From an uncultured Lachnospiraceae bacterium (GTDB lineage Bacteria; Bacillota; Clostridia; Lachnospirales; Lachnospiraceae): a DNA stretch of 8,510 bases. The stretch spans positions 1 through 8,510 of the forward strand of contig CADCPJ010000132.1 in the NCBI GenBank assembly GCA_902803245.1. The letters run 5' to 3'. The position numbers were made by a program, and so were the translations under genes. The notes beneath the pieces were generated by a model that had not been told where the DNA came from, did not search any database, and saw only the letters and a list, made by a program, of their open reading frames with translations. Below, piece after piece: positions 1 to 7,081 of this stretch (its first letter is position 1; each line of letters starts with the position of its first letter).

Positions 1-2265
1 CAGGATGCTGGTGAAAGAAAAGAGATTCATCCCTTTTGTCCACTGGCCGTGCAGCACAAAGTTGATCAGAGAACCGCTCTTCCCGTCACTCTTTAAGAAA
101 TACCATGCCCCGCCGCCTATGATCGCGATGAACAGCAGGATCTCCAGCGTCACGGAAGCATTGTGCATTGGCGTATTCAGGCCGTATTTGGAAAGGCTCA
201 GCTTCCATCGAAGTCTCGGATCATCCTCCAGTTCGGAGCCCATGTCGAGATCGTCCCCTTCATCGATTCTCTCAATCAGTTCCTCTCCCTCATGTGACCA
301 GTAGTCAAACCCTCTTTTATAGCCGAACATCAGATAAGCGGCGAGAACAGCAAGGAACGCAAAGGCCGACGCTGCGGCTATGAGGGAGTACAGGAGGACA
401 TTTTTATAGATGTGAGGCTGCTCAGCGGCATAGTAATAGATTAAGCCGTCGATGTTCTTGCTCTCTCCGTAACAGGACACGTCGTTAATTGTGAAGAAGT
501 CCCGGTAGCTGTCCGTAACCGCCGCCTCCGGCAGTTCCAGCGACACCGCATTCCTTCCGATCATTTTGGTATTGCTCGAGTTCACAATTGTCTGGTTATC
601 CGGGTTCAGGGAGAAAGCAATTGTCCCGAAGGCAACAAGGCTCCTCATGACCTCATTCATTGTCTCAAGATTTTCAGGCCTTAGGACTTTCTCCGGCACA
701 GCGATCAGAAGCGCCCCATACTTTTCTTCCTCCCCGGCAGTGTCCAGGCGCACTCCGAACATGGCGTTTGTAAGGCCGGTCTCCTCGTCCGTCTTCGCAT
801 CATGCACGACCGACGGAATTCCCTTAAGCAGGCGCCGGAACTCATACGTGGAAGACTCCGGAGTACTTCCAAGCTCCATATCGATGTAGTCGGAATTGCT
901 GACCACTTCTTTTCCGTCGTGGTCGTAGATCATAATGTAGTCCGCTTCGATCAGATCGGAGAAGGTCTGCAGATCCTCCTTCGTCTGAAGCTCCGGTCTT
1001 TCTTTCAGGATCCCGGCAATCCGCTCCGCATAGGACAGATAGGTGCTTTTCATTTCATCAATCGTCGTTTTTTCCTGCACCTTGCTCTCTTCGACTCTCT
1101 GTTCGAGGACACTCAGAGACTTTTTGACGCTGCTGGTGACGCCAAAGAGCCGGAACAGGGAAATGAAAAGGGCTGCCAGGATAAAGACTGCGACACAGCC
1201 TATGGCAATCAGCGAAAATGCCTTCCTGACGGATTGTTTAAATGAAAGCTGCTGCGCCTGCTCCTCGTTAATCCTGTAATGGCGCACAAGCCGGATCAGA
1301 GAGAAGGCCCAGACGAGAAGGATGATCCCCACAATCACAAAAGCAGCGAGCACGATCGCGGTCTGTTCGGTTGTCATCGTGATGAACTCGTCTTCAGGGA
1401 CCAGATAGACCAGATAGGACCCTGCACCGGGAATATCGGAGCTGTCCGCGGTCTGGATAAATGTCTGATAGTAAGAGCCGTTCAGCGATATCACTCCGGA
1501 AGACTCGATCAGTTTTTCGACAGTCATGGATTCCCTGCCGTCTGGTGCCCCGTCAAGCATCTCCTTCGTAATGCCGCACTCCTCTGCCGTAGAGAAATCA
1601 GTCGGCAGCGCATCCGTCCTGTACAAAAGGGCATGCCTCCCGTCCGAATTTTCATCCATCGAGACGATGAGAACGTGGATGCCGAGTGCCTCCTCGATCC
1701 CTTTCATCCTGCCCTCGGCATCAAAGCTGCGCCTGGCCTGCTCCTCCAGAACAGATACCAGCTCGCCTTCCAGATAATAGACATCGCTGCCGATCTTGCG
1801 ATATGCCACTAAATAGCAGTCCTCCGGGGCGCCTGTTTCCCTGTTTTCACCCAAGGGGACAGACACCACCCCGGATATGCCGCTCAGAGCTTCGGCATCA
1901 ATGACCTGCTCTTTCGGGTATCCGTCCGGATAGTGGACAGAGCCGTCCGAAACCGTTACGATGACTCCGTTATTGTACTCTGTGCTTTTCCTGTCCCAGT
2001 TGTTGTCTGTCATTCCTTTGGCAGCAACGGAGGTGAGCGCCACTTTGTTCGTGAACTTCTCCAGTTCAGCGGTTTCCACACACGCGTTGAGGCTGCTTAT
2101 GCACCCGACGGAGCTGTAGATCGCTCTCATCTTCGCAGCCTGCATATTCATGTTGTAGGCTCCGTTCACGGCGGTATTCGTGTACAGGAGAAACAAGCCG
2201 TACACCACGCAGAGTACGGCAAGCAGCGCAATTCCTCCAAAGAGCTTCAGTTTCGGTCTGTTCAT
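1..2265 (-). CDS. Large multi-pass membrane sensor protein, partial (C-terminal end beyond window)
   Basis: The reading frame is open without a stop for 755 codons from ATG at 2265-2263 to the window edge. An AGAGGA Shine-Dalgarno lies 6 nt upstream of the start. Membrane segment 1 is at about residues 6-27. It is followed by a roughly 270-residue extracytoplasmic sensor-like domain, a helical pair at about 302-325 and 349-374, and a charged coiled-coil-like stretch (376-430). A second sensor-like domain has a PAS/Cache-type core around D442-E453. Another membrane helix lies at about 622-645, then a very acidic cytoplasmic linker (about 655-680), a helix at about 707-723, and the start of a further hydrophobic segment at the edge. 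The effector domain is missing. Several membrane helices after the second sensor fit an MscS-type channel better than a kinase or cyclase, but that rests on remembered resemblance to clostridial proteins. The CDS is certain; the function is a guess. It is transcribed divergently from the HTH-receiver gene. Confidence 0.85.
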   Translation of the reverse strand, partial: MNRPKLKLFGGIALLAVLCVVYGLFLLYTNTAVNGAYNMNMQAAKMRAIYSSVGCISSLNACVETAELEKFTNKVALTSVAAKGMTDNNWDRKSTEYNNGVIVTVSDGSVHYPDGYPKEQVIDAEALSGISGVVSVPLGENRETGAPEDCYLVAYRKIGSDVYYLEGELVSVLEEQARRSFDAEGRMKGIEEALGIHVLIVSMDENSDGRHALLYRTDALPTDFSTAEECGITKEMLDGAPDGRESMTVEKLIESSGVISLNGSYYQTFIQTADSSDIPGAGSYLVYLVPEDEFITMTTEQTAIVLAAFVIVGIILLVWAFSLIRLVRHYRINEEQAQQLSFKQSVRKAFSLIAIGCVAVFILAALFISLFRLFGVTSSVKKSLSVLEQRVEESKVQEKTTIDEMKSTYLSYAERIAGILKERPELQTKEDLQTFSDLIEADYIMIYDHDGKEVVSNSDYIDMELGSTPESSTYEFRRLLKGIPSVVHDAKTDEETGLTNAMFGVRLDTAGEEEKYGALLIAVPEKVLRPENLETMNEVMRSLVAFGTIAFSLNPDNQTIVNSSNTKMIGRNAVSLELPEAAVTDSYRDFFTINDVSCYGESKNIDGLIYYYAAEQPHIYKNVLLYSLIAAASAFAFLAVLAAYLMFGYKRGFDYWSHEGEELIERIDEGDDLDMGSELEDDPRLRWKLSLSKYGLNTPMHNASVTLEILLFIAIIGGGAWYFLKSDGKSGSLINFVLHGQWTKGMNLFSFTSIL

Positions 2266-2353
2266 CTGTCTTCCTCTTGATCCGCCAGGCTGCTTACAGT
2301 CGTTTTAGTTGAACCGGTCGTCACAGCTCTTAACAGCAATTGTCTCCGCAAGG

Positions 2354-2388
2354 GCGCATTCGGTGCGCAAAAGCGAAGCACTTCGTTT
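2354..2388. repeat. Two adjacent small hairpins
   Basis: The first hairpin pairs GCGCA (2354-2358) with TGCGC (2364-2368) around the loop TTCGG. The second pairs AAGCGAA (2371-2377) with TTCGTTT (2382-2388) around GCAC and includes one G-T wobble. They lie 2 nt apart. On the minus strand the second is followed by CTTTTG, giving a weak terminator-like look, inside what would be the 5' leader of the membrane sensor gene. They may be operator, attenuator or chance; the pairing is seen, the function is not. Confidence 0.45.
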
Positions 2389-2502
2389 ACCTTGCAGGCA
2401 GGGCACACTTTTTCTATCGTCTTCCATTATGGCATTCCAGGGCAAGGGGGTGTTCCAGAATGTCATATTTTTTTTATTTTCCCCTTTTTCCGATGCGCAG
2501 TA

Positions 2503-2511
2503 TGTTAGAAT
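2503..2511 (+). promoter_or_regulatory. Putative extended -10 promoter for the HTH-receiver gene
   Basis: TGTTAGAAT reads as an extended -10 (TGn then TAGAAT, 5 of 6 matches to TATAAT). No good -35 is present at 17 bp, only a T-rich tract, which is common for extended -10 promoters. Transcription would begin near 2518, giving a leader of about 38 nt before ATG 2556. Confidence 0.4.
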
Positions 2512-2555
2512 GAAAATGTTCGAATCATGGCATTTATGTAAAGGTCCGGCTGTAT

Positions 2556-3155
2556 ATGAATACTCTGTTCGCGGAGAGACTAAAGAAACTGAGGATGGAA
2601 AGAAACATTTCGCAGGCACAGCTTGCGGAACAGATGTTTGTCACTCAATCTACCGTGGCCAGATGGGAAAACGGCAGCCGCCTTCCCGATGCCATCATGA
2701 TCTCCAGGCTTTCGGGGTGTCTCGGCGTAAACGTCAGCAGCCTGCTCTCCGCCGCGTTCGACAGCGGAAATGCCCCGAACATCATCATTGTGGACGATAT
2801 GAAGGCCGCAATCTCAGCCAGTCTTCCCATTCTCGAGGAAGTGATACCGAGTGCCACGATCATGGGTTTCACGCGGCCGTCGGAAGCCGTGGAATACGCG
2901 AAGGCGAACCGGGTCGCGATTGCCTTTCTGGATATCGAGATGGGAAAGGTCAGCGGGCTGGATCTGTGCCGCACGCTGCTCCAGGTCAATCCCCGCACAA
3001 ACGTCGTGTTTCTCACCGCGTACAGCGAATATGCCTTAGAGGCGTGGGACACCGAGGCCAGCGGGTATCTGCTCAAGCCGATTACACCGGAGAGCATACG
3101 GACGCAGCTCCGAAATCTGCGGTATCCATTATTCTCAGGGAGCACTGTCAGGTGA
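2556..3155 (+). CDS. HTH (XRE)-receiver domain fusion transcriptional regulator
   Basis: This 199-residue cytoplasmic regulator has an N-terminal Cro/CI (XRE)-type helix-turn-helix at about residues 5-60, with the recognition segment around QSTVARWENG (31-40). A response-regulator receiver domain follows at about 75-188. Receiver residues are intact: acidic pair D80/D81, phospho-acceptor D126 in FLDIEM, switch T154, and K174-P175. The receiver resembles the LytR/AgrA subfamily (TAYSEYALEA, SGYLLKP), but no LytTR domain follows: the DNA-binding domain is in front, the reverse of the usual order. ATG 2556 is chosen because the HTH begins directly after it; the AAGG at 2541-2544 is weak and 11 nt away. 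No histidine kinase is in the window. The product presumably binds DNA in response to phosphorylation, and the divergent membrane sensor gene is a natural candidate target. Domain calls are firm; partner and targets are unknown. Confidence 0.93.
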   Translation: MNTLFAERLKKLRMERNISQAQLAEQMFVTQSTVARWENGSRLPDAIMISRLSGCLGVNVSSLLSAAFDSGNAPNIIIVDDMKAAISASLPILEEVIPSATIMGFTRPSEAVEYAKANRVAIAFLDIEMGKVSGLDLCRTLLQVNPRTNVVFLTAYSEYALEAWDTEASGYLLKPITPESIRTQLRNLRYPLFSGSTVR

Positions 3156-3191
3156 ACATCCCGGCAGGATGACTGTGATTATACCATATGA

Positions 3192-3224
3192 AAAGCCGGC
3201 AGGTAAACCCTGCCGGCTTTCTTT
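3192..3224. terminator. Intrinsic terminator, probably bidirectional
   Basis: A perfect 12-bp stem pairs 3192-3203 (AAAGCCGGCAGG) with 3209-3220, around the 5-nt loop TAAAC. TTTCTTT follows on the plus strand. On the minus strand the stem ends in CTTTTC. It sits 37 bp after the stop of the HTH-receiver gene and 28 bp after the stop of the convergent ABC operon, so it can end both transcripts. Confidence 0.92.
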
Positions 3225-3251
3225 ATGAGCCATCCATAAGTCACTCTGCAA

Positions 3252-5039
3252 TCAGTTGAACTGGGAATTGTAGATCTCGCTGTACAGTCCGCCGGTCGCC
3301 ATGAGGGAGTCGTGGTTGCCGGTTTCTACGATGTTGCCGTCCTTCATGACGATGATCAGGTCCGCATTCTTGATCGTAGAGAGTCTGTGGGCGATTGAGA
3401 AGCTTGTTCTGCCGGACATCAGCTGATCCATCGCTTTCTGGATGAGGATCTCGGTTCTTGTGTCGACATTACTGGTCGCCTCGTCGAGAATCATCATCGG
3501 AGCATTTTCCGTCATGGTTCTTGCAATCGTAACCAGCTGCTTCTGACCTGCGGACAGCGCGCTCTCTTTCTGGATGACGGTGTCAAGACCCTGAGGCAGC
3601 GTAGATACATAGTGGCTCAGGTTCGTCTCTTCGAGAATTTCATTCAGTCTGTTCTCGTCGACATCCTTCAGGTTGTATACGACATTTTCTCTGAACGTTC
3701 CGTTGATGACCCAGGTTTCCTGCAGGATCATGCCGAAGATCTCCCTGAGCTCCTGCGGCGACATGTCTTTTATGGACACTCCGTCGATCAGGATATCGCC
3801 GCTCGTGACCTCATAGAAGCGCATCAGCAGATTGACGAGCGTCGTTTTGCCTGCGCCGGTAGGACCGATGATGGCGACCTTCATGCCGGGCTGAATCTTG
3901 CAGGAGAAATTGGTGAGCGTAAGCTTCGCCGGGTCGTATCCGAAGCACACGTCGCGGAATTCCACTTCGCCGCGGATATTGTTGTGGTCGAGAAGCCTCG
4001 GCTTATTGCTCTCATCGGGAAGCTCTTCCTCTTCAAGGAAGGTAAACACTCTGTTGCAGGCGGCAAGACCGAGCTGAATGGTGCTGCTGGCCTGGCCGAT
4101 CTGTGCCAGAGGATCCTGGAAGAGAGCCACGTATACCAGGAATCCGGTGATTACGCCCATATCGGGGATGCTGCCCTTTGAGAACAGGACGCCCGCGACG
4201 ATAAGGACTGCCGCATAAGTCAGATAGGAGACAAAGGTCATGGCAGGCTCGATCAGGCCGCCGATTCCCTGAGACTTATAGAGGATGCTGCCAAGAAGCG
4301 TGTTCTTTGCCCTGAACTCCTCAATCTTTCTGCTTTCCGCGTTGAAAGCCTTGATGATGAGCTGGCCGGAATAGTTTTCTTCAACAGTGGCGTTGACGTC
4401 AGCGAGTGTCTCCTGGTTCTTGTTAAAGAGCGGCAGGGCTACCTTGAAGGTGACCGCAATAATGATCAGCATGACCGGAAGCGAGCACAGAACCGCAAGC
4501 GCCATCTGCCAGCAGGCGAGGAACATGGCGATCATAACGCCGACCAGCATGACGCCTGACTGCACCAGCATGCCCACGCTGTTCTGAAGCGATGTGCTCA
4601 GGGTATCCACGTCGTTGGTGATAACGGAAAGAATATCACCGGTCTGGGTGGTGTCGAAGTAGTTGAGGGGCAGTTTGTTGATCTTCTGGGAGATCTGCCG
4701 TCTAAGGAGCATGGAAAATTTCTGGATCGTTGTGTTTAACACGATGCCGGAGATCGCACTCCCGATGAACGCGATCGCAACAAAGATAGCGATCCTGAGG
4801 CCGATCGCGCCTACGCTCTTAAGATCCACGACAAACTTTCCGTCCACCGCTTCTCTCCCCACCGGAGAAATCTCATTTGTCAGGGTGCGGATGCTGCCCG
4901 GTGTCAATATTGTAAAAATGACAGAGACAAGAAGCAGGATGATCGCCACAAAGAAGGGCGCGTAGTAGGGCTTGAACGCCGCCACAAGGCTTCCCAATTT
5001 ACTGTTTTCTTTAGCAGGAGCATTTGTGTTTGTATTCAT
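3252..5039 (-). CDS. Heterodimeric ABC exporter, subunit 2 (fused permease-ATPase)
   Basis: This 595-residue half-transporter resembles the multidrug/lipid exporter family (YfiC/BmrD-like). An N-terminal type I exporter membrane domain spans about residues 25-325, with six predicted helices near 29-47, 78-101, 158-178, 179-199, 262-285 and 294-309. The nucleotide-binding domain follows from about 358. It shows an A-loop tyrosine Y368, Walker A GPTGAGKTT (392-400), Q-loop Q440, signature LSAGQ (495-499), Walker B MMILDE with catalytic E520, D-loop SNVD (523-526) and switch H551. The signature has Ala where LSGGQ has Gly, while Walker B and the switch His are canonical. The start overlaps the stop of subunit 1 by ATGA, with AAGGAGG 10 nt upstream, so translation is probably coupled. 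It should pair with subunit 1 in the cell membrane and pump substrates out using ATP. The substrate cannot be read from sequence. Confidence 0.96.
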   Translation of the reverse strand: MNTNTNAPAKENSKLGSLVAAFKPYYAPFFVAIILLLVSVIFTILTPGSIRTLTNEISPVGREAVDGKFVVDLKSVGAIGLRIAIFVAIAFIGSAISGIVLNTTIQKFSMLLRRQISQKINKLPLNYFDTTQTGDILSVITNDVDTLSTSLQNSVGMLVQSGVMLVGVMIAMFLACWQMALAVLCSLPVMLIIIAVTFKVALPLFNKNQETLADVNATVEENYSGQLIIKAFNAESRKIEEFRAKNTLLGSILYKSQGIGGLIEPAMTFVSYLTYAAVLIVAGVLFSKGSIPDMGVITGFLVYVALFQDPLAQIGQASSTIQLGLAACNRVFTFLEEEELPDESNKPRLLDHNNIRGEVEFRDVCFGYDPAKLTLTNFSCKIQPGMKVAIIGPTGAGKTTLVNLLMRFYEVTSGDILIDGVSIKDMSPQELREIFGMILQETWVINGTFRENVVYNLKDVDENRLNEILEETNLSHYVSTLPQGLDTVIQKESALSAGQKQLVTIARTMTENAPMMILDEATSNVDTRTEILIQKAMDQLMSGRTSFSIAHRLSTIKNADLIIVMKDGNIVETGNHDSLMATGGLYSEIYNSQFN

Positions 5040-6793
5040 AATCCTAACTCCTCCTTACTAAGCTGCGAGAATGCAATTTCCTGGTAGACCGGGCAATTTC
5101 TCACGAGGTCATAGTGTTTGCCGATTCCGACCATCCTGCCCTGATCCATTACCACGATCTGGTCAGCGTCCATGATCGTGCCGACGCGCTGGGCGATGAT
5201 CACTCTCGTGGTGCCGGGGAGCTGCTCCTTGATGTTGGCCCTGACCGTCCTGTCGGTCTTGTAGTCGAGAGCCGAGAAGGAGTCGTCAAATATCAGGATC
5301 TCCGGCTTGGCAGCGACTGCTCTGGCGATGCACAGTCTCTGCTTCTGTCCGCCTGAGAAATTGGTTCCTCCCTGGGCGACTTCCGATTCGTATTCACTTC
5401 TCTTTTTGCTCACAAAGCTGTCCGCATCGGCAATCTTTGCCGCCCACCTGACATCTGCGAGGGTAAGGTCCGGGTTGCTGAAAGCAATGTTGTCTTTGAT
5501 GTTGCCCTTGAAGAGGAATCCTCTCTGCGGCGCGTATCCGATGCGGTCTCTTAAATCTTTCTGGAGCACATCTTTTACATTGACGCCGTCGACGTAGACT
5601 TCGCCGCTCGTGCAGTCCGCCATGCGCGGGATCATATTGATGATCGTCGTCTTGCCGCTGCCCGTCGCGCCGATAAAGGCAATGGTCTCTCCGCGGTTTA
5701 CCTTGAAGGAGATATCCGAGACGGCCTCCTTGTCCGTGCCCGGATAGGCAAAGCCCACGTTCCTGAATTCGATCGTTCCCTGTTCCTTGAACTCGACGGG
5801 ATGGTCGGGGTCAAGCACGGACACTTCGTGAGACATGATCTCCGAAATACGGCCTGCACTTACGGTAGCTCTCGGCCAGATCATGATCAGCGTCACAAGG
5901 AGAACGAAAGAGATGACGATCTGGCTTGCCAGCATGACGAACGCATTGGTCGCGCTGAAAGCCTCACCCGCCGCCTGCATGCTCATTCCGTTTAAGACAT
6001 ACGCGCTGACCCACAGAATGGAGAGCGAAAGTCCCATCATGACCATGGTGATGATCGGGTTGAAAAGAGAGGTCGCCCGGCTCGTAAAGATCTGCACCTT
6101 GGTGAATTCGCTGTTGACTTTCTCAAACTTGCCTTCCTGATAGGATTCCGCATTGAATGCCCTCACGACTCTTACGCCTGTCAGGTTTTCTCTGGAGGAT
6201 ATGTTGAGAGCATCCGTCAGTCTCTGGATCACCTTGTACTTCGGGGTGATGAGGAGAAGCAGCACGACAACGGCTGCCACAATGATGAGAAGCCACACTA
6301 CAGATACGACCGTAAGTGACGGATTCGCAAACTGCACTAAGAGGATGATAGACCACACCATTGTGATCGGAGCGACAAATGCAGTCTTTAAGAAGGTGAG
6401 CAGCGCAAGATGGACATTCTGCATGTCGTTGGTCGTTCTCGTAATCAGCGACTCCGTTGAAAACGCAGCAAAGTCCGAAATTGCAAAATCATTGGCTTTC
6501 TCATACATCTTCTGCCTGAGATTCGTAATAAAGCTGCTTGCAGCCGCACTGGCGACGAATCTTATGATGACCGCAACCGCGGCCATGAGGATCGCGCATA
6601 TAACCATATAGAAGCCATACCGCCAGATCTCGTCCACGCCCTTTTCCCGGCTGGCCTGCACAGCCGCCGTAAGAACACTGATGTTTACCACAATCTGCAT
6701 GGTAAACAAAACCTGAAAGATAGTCAGCACAAATACCACGGCAACGGATATCCAGTGCTTTGCATTCATGTATTTAAACAATAATTTTATCAC
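5036..6793 (-). CDS. Heterodimeric ABC exporter, subunit 1 (fused permease-ATPase, degenerate ATP site)
   Basis: This 585-residue half-transporter (YfiB/BmrC-like) has six predicted membrane helices at about residues 14-37, 60-82, 135-155, 160-183, 244-268 and 283-305, then an ATPase domain from about 340. Motifs are Walker A GATGSGKTT (375-383), Q-loop Q423, a canonical signature FSGGQ (479-483), and Walker B ILIFDD, where D504 replaces the catalytic Glu. The switch loop reads IAQR, with Q535 replacing the usual His. These two changes mark the subunit that supplies the Walker motifs of the inactive site in heterodimeric exporters such as TM287/288. The start is GTG at 6793-6791, preferred over ATG at codon 9 because AAGGAGG lies 5 nt before it. 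It is the first gene of a two-gene operon behind a long leader region. The drug or peptide exported is unknown. Confidence 0.96.
   Translation of the reverse strand: MIKLLFKYMNAKHWISVAVVFVLTIFQVLFTMQIVVNISVLTAAVQASREKGVDEIWRYGFYMVICAILMAAVAVIIRFVASAAASSFITNLRQKMYEKANDFAISDFAAFSTESLITRTTNDMQNVHLALLTFLKTAFVAPITMVWSIILLVQFANPSLTVVSVVWLLIIVAAVVVLLLLITPKYKVIQRLTDALNISSRENLTGVRVVRAFNAESYQEGKFEKVNSEFTKVQIFTSRATSLFNPIITMVMMGLSLSILWVSAYVLNGMSMQAAGEAFSATNAFVMLASQIVISFVLLVTLIMIWPRATVSAGRISEIMSHEVSVLDPDHPVEFKEQGTIEFRNVGFAYPGTDKEAVSDISFKVNRGETIAFIGATGSGKTTIINMIPRMADCTSGEVYVDGVNVKDVLQKDLRDRIGYAPQRGFLFKGNIKDNIAFSNPDLTLADVRWAAKIADADSFVSKKRSEYESEVAQGGTNFSGGQKQRLCIARAVAAKPEILIFDDSFSALDYKTDRTVRANIKEQLPGTTRVIIAQRVGTIMDADQIVVMDQGRMVGIGKHYDLVRNCPVYQEIAFSQLSKEELGL
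5050..5056 (-). promoter_or_regulatory. Shine-Dalgarno of ABC subunit 2, inside the end of subunit 1
   Basis: AAGGAGG lies within the last codons of the upstream gene, 10 nt before the ATG that overlaps the upstream TGA. This supports translational coupling and near-equal production of the two halves. Confidence 0.75.
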
Positions 6794-6798
6794 TGCTG

Positions 6799-6805
6799 CC
6801 TCCTT
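6799..6805 (-). promoter_or_regulatory. Shine-Dalgarno deciding the GTG start of ABC subunit 1
   Basis: AAGGAGG is followed by CAGCA and then GTG at 6793-6791. The 5-nt spacing, together with the lack of a comparable site before the ATG at codon 9, makes GTG the likely start. Confidence 0.8.
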
Positions 6806-6825
6806 GTTTTTTTCAGTCAGTCAAC

Positions 6826-6864
6826 TGCGGAATAAAAACCCCTCTCGAGAGCAAAATTTCCGCA
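6826..6864. repeat. Inverted repeat with internal palindrome upstream of the ABC operon
   Basis: TGCGGAA (6826-6832) is matched by TTCCGCA (6858-6864). The 25-bp spacer contains the 10-bp palindrome CTCTCGAGAG (6842-6851). In minus-strand RNA the palindrome is followed by GGGUUUUUAUU, loosely terminator-like although its stem is short. It lies 33 nt before the GTG start. It could be a repressor operator, an attenuator or part of a folded leader. Confidence 0.5.
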
Positions 6865-6891
6865 TTTGTGAATGAATAACAGATTCCTTCC

Positions 6892-6929
6892 GATTGCTTC
6901 ACCGCTCTAGATCACTTTCATGGGCAATC
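6892..6929. repeat. Inverted repeat spanning the leader ORF stop codon
   Basis: GATTGC (6892-6897) is matched by GCAATC (6924-6929) with 26 bp between. The stop of the 60-codon ORF (6899-6901) lies inside it. Ribosomes finishing the leader ORF would disrupt this pairing. It is only six base pairs, so it may be chance. Confidence 0.35.
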
Positions 6930-7081
6930 TCTCCTCCCTCTCCGTAAGTATCGTTGAATCTTTGTCCCCAAGCGCACAATAAATCAAAGCCTTCCGCAAA
7001 AAGGGCTTCGCAAAAAGGGCTTAGATCTCCTGATTGTATAGATTTTCTGTGCCCATGGCAACAGGGGTTCCGTTTTGTCAT
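6899..7081 (-). CDS. Putative 60-residue leader peptide or gene remnant
   Basis: The frame runs from ATG 7081 to TGA at 6899-6901. It begins about 9 nt after the expected transcription start of the promoter at 7097-7125, so the AAAGG just ahead of it would lie at the very 5' end of the RNA. The product is 60 residues, with a Cys/His/Arg-rich first third and an acidic, Gly/Glu-rich end. It has no signal peptide or membrane helix and no family I recognise. Its position between a strong promoter and a heterodimeric ABC exporter operon matches that of the BmrB leader peptide of Bacillus subtilis. Sequence similarity to BmrB is not claimed. The frame depends on a 14-bp duplication (6995-7022) that is not a multiple of three, so it may instead be a chance join or a decayed gene. 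Confidence 0.3.
   Translation of the reverse strand: MTKRNPCCHGHRKSIQSGDLSPFCEALFAEGFDLLCAWGQRFNDTYGEGGEIAHESDLER
6995..7022. repeat. Perfect 14-bp tandem direct repeat
   Basis: CGCAAAAAGGGCTT occurs twice in direct succession (6995-7008 and 7009-7022). On the minus strand each copy starts with AAGCCC, and either copy can pair with GGCTT from 6987-6991, so two alternative hairpins could compete. The repeat lies inside the putative leader ORF and shifts its frame by two bases relative to a single-copy version. Confidence 0.95.

Larger units (their letters stand above)
2266..2555. promoter_or_regulatory. Divergent intergenic control region
   Basis: These 290 bp separate the starts of the minus-strand membrane sensor gene and the plus-strand HTH-receiver gene, so both promoters should lie here. 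Seen in it are two adjacent small hairpins (2354-2388), a T-rich pyrimidine tract (2465-2490) that could act as an UP-like element, and an extended -10 facing the plus gene. I found no convincing sigma-A promoter facing the minus gene. ORFs crossing this stretch in other frames look like chance. Confidence 0.6.

Noticed and set aside
1279..1812. Plus-strand ORF of 177 codons opposite the membrane sensor gene
   Set aside because: It lies wholly antisense to the 755-codon open frame, has no recognisable domain and no good ribosome site, and its composition fits an antisense shadow.
2645..3145. Minus-strand ORF of 166 codons opposite the HTH-receiver gene
   Set aside because: Antisense shadow of a well supported gene; product rich in Ser and Arg with no motif.
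2309..3172. Long plus-strand ORF (287 codons) covering the intergenic region and the HTH-receiver gene
   Set aside because: It overlaps the HTH-receiver gene in another frame, begins in the divergent control region, and its product is rich in His, Arg, Gly and Cys with no domain; the 2556-3155 frame has two clear domains.
3612..4181. Plus-strand ORF of 189 codons opposite ABC subunit 2
   Set aside because: Antisense shadow of a gene with all ABC motifs; no domain seen in its own product.
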